From assembly GCF_025787225.1 (NCBI RefSeq), contig NZ_CP090958.1, forward strand, positions 801,856 through 865,855: DNA of 64,000 bases, written 5' to 3'. The notes beneath the pieces are model-generated. The model worked only from the letters and a program-made list of their open reading frames with translations. It made no database searches and was not told where the DNA came from. The DNA is from Saxibacter everestensis (GTDB lineage Bacteria; Actinomycetota; Actinomycetes; Actinomycetales; Brevibacteriaceae). A program made the position numbers and the translations under genes. Shown here in pieces: positions 41,665 to 52,260 of the stretch. Numbering within the stretch: position 1 is the first letter of the stretch; every line of letters starts with the position of its first letter.

Positions 41665-43695
41665 ATGAGCGTCAAAGCAGCCTACGGATCGTGGAAGTCA
41701 CCGATTAGTGCCGCCGATCTTGCCGGCAGCGGACACCCGGTCGGCGGAGGGGTATTTGCCGGCGACGAGGTCTGGTGGGCAGAGCAGCGACCCAGCGAAG
41801 CGGGCCGTACCGCCATCCGGCGTTTCGCTCGGCCAGGGGACGTCGGTGAGGCGCGGCCAGGGGAGTCCCAGGACGCGGGTGAGGCTGGTGAGACCGTAGC
41901 CGTCGACGTACTCCCGGCGCCATGGAATGCCCGCAGCCGGGTGCATGAATACGGCGGCGGTGCCTGGGCTGTCGTCCAGGATGCCCGGCCGACACTCGTA
42001 TTCGCCGAGTTCAGTGACCAGCGCCTGTACCGGCTCGATCCGGGAGCGGCGGAACCGGTCGCGCTGACACCCGCCGGTCATGGCTTCCGGTTCGCCGAAC
42101 TCGCCGTGCATGGCCAGCTGATCTGGTGCGTGCGCGAGACCCATTCCGATGGAGAACTGGTTCGCGATATCTGCACGGTGCCGTTGGACGGAGCCGCCGC
42201 CGACGACCCGACATCGATACTGTCTGTTGTCTCCGGTTCGCGCTTCCTGGCTTTTCCTCGTCTGTCGCCGGACGGTTCGAAACTGGCTTGGATCGCCTGG
42301 GATCACCCCCAGATGCCGTGGGACGGCACCGAGTTGCGCGTTGGCGCGATCGGGCCGGACGGTTCGGTTGCCGAACCGCAGGCGCTGATCGGTTCGGCAA
42401 CCGAGTCGGTGCTGCAGCCGGAGTGGATCGACGACGATTCCCTGTACGTGATCAGCGACCGCAACGGCTGGTGGAATCTATATGAGCTCGAACTTCGCCC
42501 GGAGTCCTTCGATTACGAGCATTCGCTTCGACCGCGTTACGAACTCCCGGCCGAAATCGGCGGTCCGCTGTGGACGCTCGGCAGCCGGTGGTACTCAGTG
42601 CTCGCCGATGGGCGGGTGCTGCTGACGAAGACCCTTGGCACCAGTCAGCTGGTGCTGCTCGACCCGGAAACCGGGACGGCCAGCGACCTCGCGGCCGAAC
42701 TGACCAGCGTTGCCCTCGCCGATGTGAGTCCCGATGGGAGTTCAGCGCTTGTGCTCGGTGGAAGCGCCAGACTTGCGACTGGTCTGTACCAGCTGAACCT
42801 GGCCAGCGGGGTCGCAACGCTGTGCCGGGCCGGCGTGGATGACCTGCCTGATCCCGGGTATCTGCCGGTCGCCAGGCCGATGACGTTCCACGGCGGCCCG
42901 GAGCGGGGTGATCGTGAAGTGCACGCCTTCGTGTATCCGCCGCGCAATCCGGGCTACCAGGGGCTCGACGACGAGCTGCCGCCGTATATTGCCTTTGTGC
43001 ACGGCGGCCCGACCGGTCACGTCTCCGAACTGCTCAGCATGACGTATGCCTTCTTCACCTCGCGTGGAATCGGCGTCATCGACATCAATTACGGCGGCTC
43101 GACCGGCTACGGCCGGGAATATCGGGAGCGGCTGAGGGGACAGTGGGGCATCGTCGACGTGGAAGACACGGTCACTGCGGTGCTTGGCCTAGCGGAGGCC
43201 GGGCTTGCCGACCCGCGCCGCCTCGCGATTGAGGGCGGCTCAGCCGGCGGTTGGACCGTGCTGGCCGCGCTGACGACCTCGGACGCGTTCGCCTGTGGCG
43301 CCTCGTACTTCGGCGTCGCGGAGCTGGAAAAGTTCCGACTCGAAACCCATGACTTTGAATCTCGTTACCTCGACGGGCTGATCGGACCGTGGCCGGAAGC
43401 CGAGGAACTGTACGTTTCTCGTGCACCGCTGAACAACGTCGAGAACCTGAGCTGCCCGGTGTTGCTACTGCAGGGACTGGACGACCCGATTGTGCCGCCA
43501 TCGCAGGCCGAAAGATTCAAGGAAGCGCTGGAGGCGAAGCACATTCCACACGCTTACCTTGCCTACCCGGGAGAATCACACGGCTTCCGGAAGGCCGAGA
43601 ACATCATCAGCTCGCGTGAAGCCGAACTGTCGTTCTACGGTCAGGTGATGGGCTTTGTGCCGGCCGACATCCCGGTTCTGGAGTTGTCCCGATGA
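41665..43695 (+). CDS. S9-family (prolyl oligopeptidase-like) peptidase
   Basis: A 676-residue cytoplasmic protein: an N-terminal beta-propeller (repeats such as FPRLSPDGSKLAWIAWDHPQ) and a C-terminal alpha/beta-hydrolase domain. Nucleophile elbow IEGGSAGGWTVLAAL (Ser), Asp in LLLQGLDDPIVPPSQAERF, His in YPGESHGFRKAEN complete the triad. Typical dipeptidyl/acylaminoacyl peptidase. The stop overlaps the next start by four bases. Confidence 0.92.
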   Translation: MSVKAAYGSWKSPISAADLAGSGHPVGGGVFAGDEVWWAEQRPSEAGRTAIRRFARPGDVGEARPGESQDAGEAGETVAVDVLPAPWNARSRVHEYGGGAWAVVQDARPTLVFAEFSDQRLYRLDPGAAEPVALTPAGHGFRFAELAVHGQLIWCVRETHSDGELVRDICTVPLDGAAADDPTSILSVVSGSRFLAFPRLSPDGSKLAWIAWDHPQMPWDGTELRVGAIGPDGSVAEPQALIGSATESVLQPEWIDDDSLYVISDRNGWWNLYELELRPESFDYEHSLRPRYELPAEIGGPLWTLGSRWYSVLADGRVLLTKTLGTSQLVLLDPETGTASDLAAELTSVALADVSPDGSSALVLGGSARLATGLYQLNLASGVATLCRAGVDDLPDPGYLPVARPMTFHGGPERGDREVHAFVYPPRNPGYQGLDDELPPYIAFVHGGPTGHVSELLSMTYAFFTSRGIGVIDINYGGSTGYGREYRERLRGQWGIVDVEDTVTAVLGLAEAGLADPRRLAIEGGSAGGWTVLAALTTSDAFACGASYFGVAELEKFRLETHDFESRYLDGLIGPWPEAEELYVSRAPLNNVENLSCPVLLLQGLDDPIVPPSQAERFKEALEAKHIPHAYLAYPGESHGFRKAENIISSREAELSFYGQVMGFVPADIPVLELSR

Positions 43696-44843
43696 ACGGA
43701 TTGCGGAACGCTGTTGGCGCTGGGGCGGGCTCTGCTGGCGCTGACGCGGGCTCTGAGACGAGTCTTGCCGCGGCCGAAAAACGAGCAGTGGTAACGGCCG
43801 ACGGCTCATGGCCGGGAACGGACGTCCGAGAGGCGCACAACATCGTCTTCGGTGAGCTTGGCGCCGGTGTGCCAGTGTCGGAGAGCGCTTATCCGATGCC
43901 GTTCCTGCCGCGGCTTGAATCCCGCGGGCCGGGTGCGGACCTCGCAGGTTATGCCGCAGGACTGCTCGTCGACTTGCACGTGGATATGCAACCGCACGGC
44001 TGGCGGATCGTCGACCATGCCGGGAAGGATGCCAGGCGCACCGCGGCGATCCGCAACCGGGATATCGACACTCTGGCCGAGTTCGCCGAGGGGTATGCGG
44101 GACCGCTCGGACTGACGGTGCTCGGGCCATGGTCGCTGACGGCGAACCTCTGGCTGGGCCGCGGCGAACGAGTCGTCGTGGATCCGGGAGCCAGGCGAGA
44201 TGTGCTGCAGTCATACGCGGAAGGCGTTGCGGACTTCATCAGCCGGGTACGAAACGCGGTGCCGGATGCCGACATCGTTGTGCGGTTGGAAGAGACGGCG
44301 CTATCGCACGTTCTCAGCGGACGCCTGCCAACCGTCTCCGGGTTCGGCCGGCTGCCTTCGGTTCCTGAGCAGCACGCTCAGCTGGGTCTGCGCTCGGTAG
44401 TGAAGCGGTTGCGGACCGCCGGCGCCTCAACCGTGGCGATGCGGCTCGCGGGCAGTGCCGAGGCACTCGAATGGCAGTCCGCCGACGGTCCGAGGTCGAT
44501 GATCGAGTTCGCCGCAGGCGCCGACGCGGATGCGATAGCTGTTGATTTGCCCGAGCTGAACGTTGCGCGCTGGGAATCGGTCGCCCGGATAGTTGGATCC
44601 GGAACCCGGTTGTGGGCAGGCATACCGAGCGGAGAGTCGAACCCGAAAACCGCAGTAACCGCCGGTGTCGACGCTGTGCGCCGGCCCTGGCGGGAGCTGG
44701 GTCTGCCGCTGATGCTGCTTGACGACATCGTGCTGATGAACGCCGGATCCTTGGCCGCCGGCAGCGTCCCAGCGGCTCGCCGAACCTTGGCAGGCCTTGT
44801 CGCTGTGCGCCGGGCACTCAGCGAAGCCGCACACGAGGGGTAG
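43692..44843 (+). CDS. MetE-like (cobalamin-independent methionine synthase fold) protein
   Basis: A 383-residue protein resembling the C-terminal TIM-barrel of MetE, as in the actinobacterial stand-alone family: GTDVREAHNIVFGELGAGVP, ADLAGYAAGLLVDLHVDMQP, LTVLGPWSLTANLWLGRGER. It lacks the N-terminal MetE half. The His/Cys zinc ligands of true MetE are not obvious, so catalysis of methionine synthesis is doubtful. ATG overlaps the peptidase stop by four bases, indicating coupled translation. Confidence 0.7.
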   Translation: MNGLRNAVGAGAGSAGADAGSETSLAAAEKRAVVTADGSWPGTDVREAHNIVFGELGAGVPVSESAYPMPFLPRLESRGPGADLAGYAAGLLVDLHVDMQPHGWRIVDHAGKDARRTAAIRNRDIDTLAEFAEGYAGPLGLTVLGPWSLTANLWLGRGERVVVDPGARRDVLQSYAEGVADFISRVRNAVPDADIVVRLEETALSHVLSGRLPTVSGFGRLPSVPEQHAQLGLRSVVKRLRTAGASTVAMRLAGSAEALEWQSADGPRSMIEFAAGADADAIAVDLPELNVARWESVARIVGSGTRLWAGIPSGESNPKTAVTAGVDAVRRPWRELGLPLMLLDDIVLMNAGSLAAGSVPAARRTLAGLVAVRRALSEAAHEG

Positions 44844-44879
44844 GCGCGACAGTTTGCTCCAGCCGGGGGCTGCGTTCTT

Positions 44880-44944
44880 CTAGAGCCGGGCGATCGGGGC
44901 CAGCCGGGGGCTGCCAGGGCGGTGTTTGCTAGAGCCGGGCGATC
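44880..44944. repeat. Partial tandem duplication at the 3' end of the GNAT-AAA gene
   Basis: CTAGAGCCGGGCGATC occurs at 44880-44895 and again at 44929-44944, where it encodes the end of the gene at 44929. CAGCCGGGGGCTGC also recurs nearby (about 44861 and 44898). A past duplication of about 49 bp. Confidence 0.7.
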
Positions 44945-46224
44945 CGCTCGATGTCGTCGCGGAATTGCTGTGCGACCTCGGCCGAGACCGTGGTACGGGT
45001 TTGAGCGATGGCTTCCAGATAGTCGTCGTTGGACGGCCCGGCCGCATTAGCCGTGCTGCCGCCGTCCTGCTGCCCGTATACGGCCTTCTCCAGGGCATGT
45101 TGCGACGCCTTCCGTGCCGCAAACTCGATGTCTGCCGGCGAAAAGCCATCTGTCTTGGCAACCAGCAGGTCCAGATCTACGTCGGCGGACACCCCTTCGG
45201 GGGTATAGCGCTGCCAGATCGCATAACGCGCGGCCTCGTCGGGCAGGCCGATCGGGATGACATAATCGAACCGGCCATGGCGCAGGAACGCTGAATCCAG
45301 CGCGCGGATGAAGTTAGTCGCGCACACCAGCAGTCGGCCGGGCTGGTCGCGGAACGCCGGGATGATCTTCAGTAGCTCGTTTGTCACACCCTGCAGTGGC
45401 GAAGGCGGTTCGCCCTGACGTTGGGCGGCGATCTCCTCAACCTCGTCGATGAAGACGACGGCATGCTCCAGACCGGCGATTTCCAGGAACGTCTCCCGCA
45501 ACGCTCCGGCAAGTCCCTTCGAGTCGGCGGCCAGCCGGGATGGAAACACTTCGACGAACGGCCACTCGAGCCGGGATGCAATCGCCTTGGCGAACGTCGT
45601 CTTGCCGGTGCCGGGCGGACCGAAGAGCATAACCGCGCGCGGCGGCACCACCCCGTACTGCTGGGCCAGGTCGGGATTGGACAGCGGCAGGACCAGGCGC
45701 CGTTCGAGCAGTTCCTTTTCCCGCTGCATTCCCCCGACGCCGTTCCAGAGGTTCCGCGGCATCAGCCTGCCGCCGAGTTCACCCAGCAACCCCATCTCCT
45801 GGCCCTGGACTGGGATTTCACGCTCGAAATAGCGGAGATGCTTTTTGTCCTGGAAACCAGCGTTGAGCAAGGCATCCAGGCGCTGTTCGGTGTCCGGCAT
45901 CAGGATTGACAGCTTTGCGAGCCCGTGCGGCGTCATTCTGCTCTCGACGGCGGCAAGCAAGGCACTGCCGATTCCCCGTTTGCGCCATTGATTGTCGATG
46001 CCGAAGAACACGATCCAGCCCTGGTCATGTGCCGCGCGAGCCACCGCGGCGCCAACGATCAGATCGCCGTGCACGGCTACTACGGCATGGTCCTTCTGAC
46101 ACGACGCCACCACCTCGGCCAGTGCGTACACCGGCTCGGCTCCGGCCGAGCGAGATTCCTCCCACAGCCGCAGGATCGCGTCCATATCGGCCGAGTGGAA
46201 GTCCCTGATGTGCCACCCTGTCAT
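44929..46224 (-). CDS. GNAT acetyltransferase fused to AAA+ ATPase
   Basis: A 431-residue fusion. Residues 1-140 form a GNAT domain, with the acetyl-CoA loop NQWRKRGIGSALL at 78-90. Residues 155-395 form a classic AAA+ module: Walker A GPPGTGKT (202-209), Walker B VVFIDEVEE (256-264), sensor 1 ATNFIRALD and the Arg finger region FLRHGRFDYVI, closest to FtsH/katanin-like ATPases. No protease domain follows. The function is unknown; the ATPase may remodel a target that the acetyltransferase modifies. ATG 46224. Confidence 0.85.
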   Translation of the reverse strand: MTGWHIRDFHSADMDAILRLWEESRSAGAEPVYALAEVVASCQKDHAVVAVHGDLIVGAAVARAAHDQGWIVFFGIDNQWRKRGIGSALLAAVESRMTPHGLAKLSILMPDTEQRLDALLNAGFQDKKHLRYFEREIPVQGQEMGLLGELGGRLMPRNLWNGVGGMQREKELLERRLVLPLSNPDLAQQYGVVPPRAVMLFGPPGTGKTTFAKAIASRLEWPFVEVFPSRLAADSKGLAGALRETFLEIAGLEHAVVFIDEVEEIAAQRQGEPPSPLQGVTNELLKIIPAFRDQPGRLLVCATNFIRALDSAFLRHGRFDYVIPIGLPDEAARYAIWQRYTPEGVSADVDLDLLVAKTDGFSPADIEFAARKASQHALEKAVYGQQDGGSTANAAGPSNDDYLEAIAQTRTTVSAEVAQQFRDDIERIARL

Positions 46225-46780
46225 TTAAGAACTCCTCCGATTGCCGCTGCCGCTGCCGATTGCCGCTGCCGCTGCCGATTGCCACGGCCGATTGCCGATC
46301 ATGTGGAAGCATCATGGCACAGTCGGCTCGCGGAACGGTCCACCGTCTCGAGTCGAGGACGACGCCGTGAATGTCGATCGCGCGGGACAGTGGACCGTTC
46401 TGTTTGCGTCTGGTTGGTCGGATTCCAGTTCGTGCTCGGGCCTGAGTGCCCAGGTTCGGGGCTGGCCGGGTTCGGGGCTGGGTTGGCGTGTTCGGACCGC
46501 GCGACGGTCCGCAATCACGACGAGGACGGCGCCCACCAATGCCGGCCTGCGGGAGTTCACGGGCCGTTTTTGTGTGCGGTTACTTGTCATCGCTCCCATA
46601 GTTGGCCAGCGGGTCCTCCGCCAACACTACCGAGTTCGAGGCGACTGTCAGTGTCGTGTCGTACGATTAGCAATAGAACACAAGCAGACAAAACAACGGT
46701 CTCATGCTGATGAAGCTATTAGCCAGGTTTTGAGGCACTGTCAGTGCTGAAGGATACGTTTGAAGTAGAAGTAAGGGACC
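46225..46780. other. Gene-free stretch upstream of the HNH gene
   Basis: About 555 bp. The left end (46239-46300) is a CCGCTGCCGATTGCCG-type short tandem repeat. The 46640-46780 part is A+T-richer and should carry the promoter of the HNH gene; CTGTCAGTG occurs at 46645-46653 and 46738-46746. No gene is credible here. Confidence 0.45.
46239..46300 (-). repeat. GATTGCCGCTGCCGCTGCC-type tandem repeat
   Basis: About three degenerate copies of a roughly 19-bp unit, just upstream of the GNAT-AAA start. It may affect spacing of its promoter. Confidence 0.7.
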
Positions 46781-48568
46781 GTGTTTCTACGGGCTGGCTT
46801 CGATGGCGGGAAGGGGGTGAGGGCAGTGACGGCTGGGCAGGTGGCGGGCGGGTCGCCGTTTGCTGTCCTCGCGCGGGCGTTAGCTGATGAGGTGTCTCGG
46901 TCGTCTGCCGTGGTGATGTCGTCTTGGGATCGGGGTACGCGGCGGGACGCGCTGCGGGTGGTTGGGGAGATGGCTGGGTTGTTGGAGTTGGTGCAGGCAC
47001 GGCTGATCGCGGCCGAGGAGCGCTCCGGTGACTGGCAGGGCGACGGCGAGCGGTCTATCGAGTCGTGGCTGGGGAAACAGACGAAGTCCGGGTACGGGAA
47101 GGCGAAGGCGGATCTGGCGGTGTCTCGTGTGTTGGCGGAGCTTCCGGCGTTGGGGGAGGCGTTGGAGTCCGGTGAGGTGAGTGGGGAGCATGTCCGGGTG
47201 GTGTCCCGGCAGTTCGAGCACGCCTCTGCCCCGCAACGCGCCGCACTGACTAGCCCGCAGGGCCAAGTAGAACTGCTGCGAGGCGCGAAGGGTGCGGATG
47301 CCGGGGTGTTTGGTAAGTCGTTGAGGCATCGGCTGGCTGCGGTGGATGTGGCGGCGTTGCAGCGGGGTCAGGATGCGGTGCGTGAGCGTCGGTATGCGCG
47401 GGTGTTCAAGCGGTGTGGCGGGGTGGTGTTGGAGGCGTTGCTGGACCCGGTCGCGGGGGAGAAACTCGCGGTCGCGTTGAATGCGGCGTCGTCGCGGCCG
47501 GGGGCCGGGGATGGGCGGTCGCCGGATCAGTTACGGGCGGATGCCTTGGAGACTCTGGCGTCGGCGTTGTTGAATCTTGGGGAGTTTAAGCCGGGTGGGC
47601 AGGTCCGCCCGCATGTGATGGTCACCCTGACCCAGGGCCAGTGGGCCGCGTGGCAGCACTGGAAACACCGGCAGAAACACCAGCAGGCGCAACGCGCGAC
47701 CGCCGGTAGCGGGGCGGCAGGAGTGCCGACCGGCGGGAGCGATGTCGCTACCGGTAACGCCGCTGCTGCAGCGGCTGGCAGCGCGTTCATGCGCCCGGCT
47801 ACTGACGCCGATAACGCAGCCACCGCCGCTACTGCCGGGGCTGGTGGGGTTCCGGTGTTGGGTGATGGGGTTCCGGTGCCGCCGGTGGAGTTGGATGTTC
47901 TACTGTGTGATTCGGTGGTGATGCGTGCGGTGCTGGATGCGGAGAATCAGCCGGTGAATCTTGGCCGGGATTCCCGGACGTTTACCGGTTCGCTGCGTAA
48001 GGCCCTGCATTTGAGGGATGGTGGGTGTGCGTGGCCGGCGTGTGGGATGCCGGCCCAGTTCACCGACGGGCACCACATTGACGAGTGGGCGGCCGGTCAG
48101 GGTTCGACGAGTGTGGATAACGGGATGCTGCTGTGTTCCTTTCACCATCACCTGATCCACGCGACCAGGACGGTGATCACCCCGGTCCCGGGTGGCTTCC
48201 GTTTCACTAGCGCCGATGGTGTGTTGATCGGCGAACACCAGTTTCGACACCATGCCAGCCGGCAACAGCCCCGAAAACCCAGAGGCAGCCCAGACGATGA
48301 TCGGGTTGGCGGTAGTGATACCGGGGAAGTTGACGCAGGCGTCGGCAGCAGCGATGGCGGCGGAGTTGACGGAGACTGCGTTGGAAGCAGGACTACCGGT
48401 GACGGGCGCGCGGGCGACAGGATTACCGGTGAAGGGCGAGCCGGGAGCACCGCTACGAGAGATTCACTAGCGGGTGACCGGCGAGCACGCCAGAGTGGTA
48501 AACGTACCGGACGCTCTCGTCGCCGGAGCGAAGGCCCAGCCCCGCCGGCCGAACTGCCGCTGGAATGA
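46781..48568 (+). CDS. DUF222/HNH endonuclease (13E12-repeat family)
   Basis: A 595-residue protein with an N-terminal helical DUF222 domain and a C-terminal HNH motif: CAWPACGMPAQFTDGHHIDE with GSTSVDNGMLLCSFHHHLIH, giving Cys-Cys zinc ligands plus the DGHHID and HHHLIH catalytic residues. This family is abundant and often multicopy in actinobacteria; it is thought to be a mobile-element-like or phage-related nuclease. The last 100 residues are Gly/Arg/Ala-rich and disordered. GTG start at 46781 is uncertain; internal starts exist. Confidence 0.85.
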   Translation: MFLRAGFDGGKGVRAVTAGQVAGGSPFAVLARALADEVSRSSAVVMSSWDRGTRRDALRVVGEMAGLLELVQARLIAAEERSGDWQGDGERSIESWLGKQTKSGYGKAKADLAVSRVLAELPALGEALESGEVSGEHVRVVSRQFEHASAPQRAALTSPQGQVELLRGAKGADAGVFGKSLRHRLAAVDVAALQRGQDAVRERRYARVFKRCGGVVLEALLDPVAGEKLAVALNAASSRPGAGDGRSPDQLRADALETLASALLNLGEFKPGGQVRPHVMVTLTQGQWAAWQHWKHRQKHQQAQRATAGSGAAGVPTGGSDVATGNAAAAAAGSAFMRPATDADNAATAATAGAGGVPVLGDGVPVPPVELDVLLCDSVVMRAVLDAENQPVNLGRDSRTFTGSLRKALHLRDGGCAWPACGMPAQFTDGHHIDEWAAGQGSTSVDNGMLLCSFHHHLIHATRTVITPVPGGFRFTSADGVLIGEHQFRHHASRQQPRKPRGSPDDDRVGGSDTGEVDAGVGSSDGGGVDGDCVGSRTTGDGRAGDRITGEGRAGSTATRDSLAGDRRARQSGKRTGRSRRRSEGPAPPAELPLE

Positions 48569-48611
48569 GTCCGTCGCTGGAATGAGCGAACAGCTGGAAT
48601 GAGGCAGCTGA

Positions 48612-50948
<2,337 letters not shown>

Positions 50949-51081
50949 GCCACGGGTGATCACGACTTTCAGCAATTGCACGGGCAATTGCCCAGTTCGT
51001 TCACATCATCACTTGAAAGGTTGGGTATTGGAAGGTCGGTATTACCACCGGCCCCGCGGATGAGAAGTGAGAAATCCTGCC

Positions 51082-51453
51082 ATGAAGCATGAATCGGCGA
51101 TGCACAAGAGCCTGATCGCGGCTCGGACCGTGAGCAAAGGAGTGATAGCCGCCTGCGCTATCGCTGCGGTAACCGCTCTGGCCCCCGCATCGACGACGAC
51201 CGCCCGGCATGTTGGCCAGAGCGAAGTCCGCCCCGCGGGGCAAAACCGCACCGCCGAGACTACCGCCGAGACCGCTGTCCAAGTCGCATCCGTACGGGCA
51301 GCAGATCGCCCAAGCCGCCAGAGGTCGAACGCCTCGGCATCCGCGCGGCTCAGCGGTGTCGAGGAGGACCTGGCCAGGGCGGTCTATTTCGGCCATGTCA
51401 CCGCGGAGCAGGCTCAACGATTCCGCAACGAGATCGCCGGCTACATCGGCTGA
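51082..51453 (+). CDS. Small secreted protein, unknown
   Basis: A 123-residue frame with a plausible signal peptide (KSLIAARTVSKGVIAACAIA, then AVTALAPAS) and a short helical C-terminus (GVEEDLARAVYFGHVTAEQA, QRFRNEIAGYIG). Middle part is Thr/Ala/Arg-rich. No family recognised; a frame on the opposite strand covers the same DNA, so confidence is modest. Confidence 0.45.
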   Translation: MKHESAMHKSLIAARTVSKGVIAACAIAAVTALAPASTTTARHVGQSEVRPAGQNRTAETTAETAVQVASVRAADRPSRQRSNASASARLSGVEEDLARAVYFGHVTAEQAQRFRNEIAGYIG

Positions 51454-51552
51454 GTTAGGATCTGGCTGAGTCCGGGCTACATTGTCTGATCCCGGATCTG
51501 GCTGATCGCTGCGCTGGGCTTGGACTGCTACGCTGCGCTGGGCTTCGACTGC

Positions 51553-52260
51553 CTACGCTGCACTCCCGCCAAGGTACGCGGCACGAACCTCCGGAAGCTC
51601 CACGAGTTCCGCGGGGCTTCCCTCCAGCACGACCGCACCGCGCTGCATCACGATTGCCCGGTCGGCCACGCCGAACGAGGCGCGGACATTTTGTTCCACG
51701 AGCAACACCGCCAGATTCGACTCGCTGCGCAGCTTTCCCAGCACGGCCATGATCTCCACGACCACCTTAGGCGCCAGGCCGATGCTCGGCTCGTCCAGGA
51801 TTATCGTGGTCGGATTGGACATCAAGCCGCGACCGATGGCGAGCATCTGCTGTTCGCCACCGGAAAGCGTGCCCGCTGCCTGGGCCAGGCGTGGCTTCAG
51901 CCGGGGGAAGAGCTCAAGGATCTGTTCGAAACTCCCCAAGCCGCGCTTGGACCAAGCGCCGAGCGTCAGGTTGTCCCGCACCGAGAGGGTCGGAAAGACC
52001 AACCGGTTTTCCGGCACGTGAGTCAGCCCGAGCCCGGCCATCCGCTCGGCGGGCTTGCCGGTGATCGGCTGTTCGTCGAGCTCGACCGATCCGCTGGTCG
52101 CCCGGATCAGACCGCTGATCGCCCGCAGCAGGGTGGTCTTACCCGCACCGTTGGCGCCGACCACCGCAACCATTTCGCCATCGGCCACCTGCAGCGAAAC
52201 ATCATGCAGCACGTTCAGCTGGCCGTAGCCGGCCTCAAGGTGTGACACAGCGAGGCTCAT
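51553..52260 (-). CDS. livF: Branched-chain amino-acid-type ABC transporter, ATP-binding LivF
   Basis: A 235-residue ATPase: Walker A GANGAGKTT, signature LSGGEQQMLAIGRGLM, Walker B TIILDEPSIGLAPKV. LTHVPENRLVFPTLSVRDNL marks the LivF branch. Start overlaps the stop of the upstream fused gene by four bases. Last gene of a four-gene operon (binding protein, LivH, LivM-G, LivF). Confidence 0.92.
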   Translation of the reverse strand: MSLAVSHLEAGYGQLNVLHDVSLQVADGEMVAVVGANGAGKTTLLRAISGLIRATSGSVELDEQPITGKPAERMAGLGLTHVPENRLVFPTLSVRDNLTLGAWSKRGLGSFEQILELFPRLKPRLAQAAGTLSGGEQQMLAIGRGLMSNPTTIILDEPSIGLAPKVVVEIMAVLGKLRSESNLAVLLVEQNVRASFGVADRAIVMQRGAVVLEGSPAELVELPEVRAAYLGGSAA

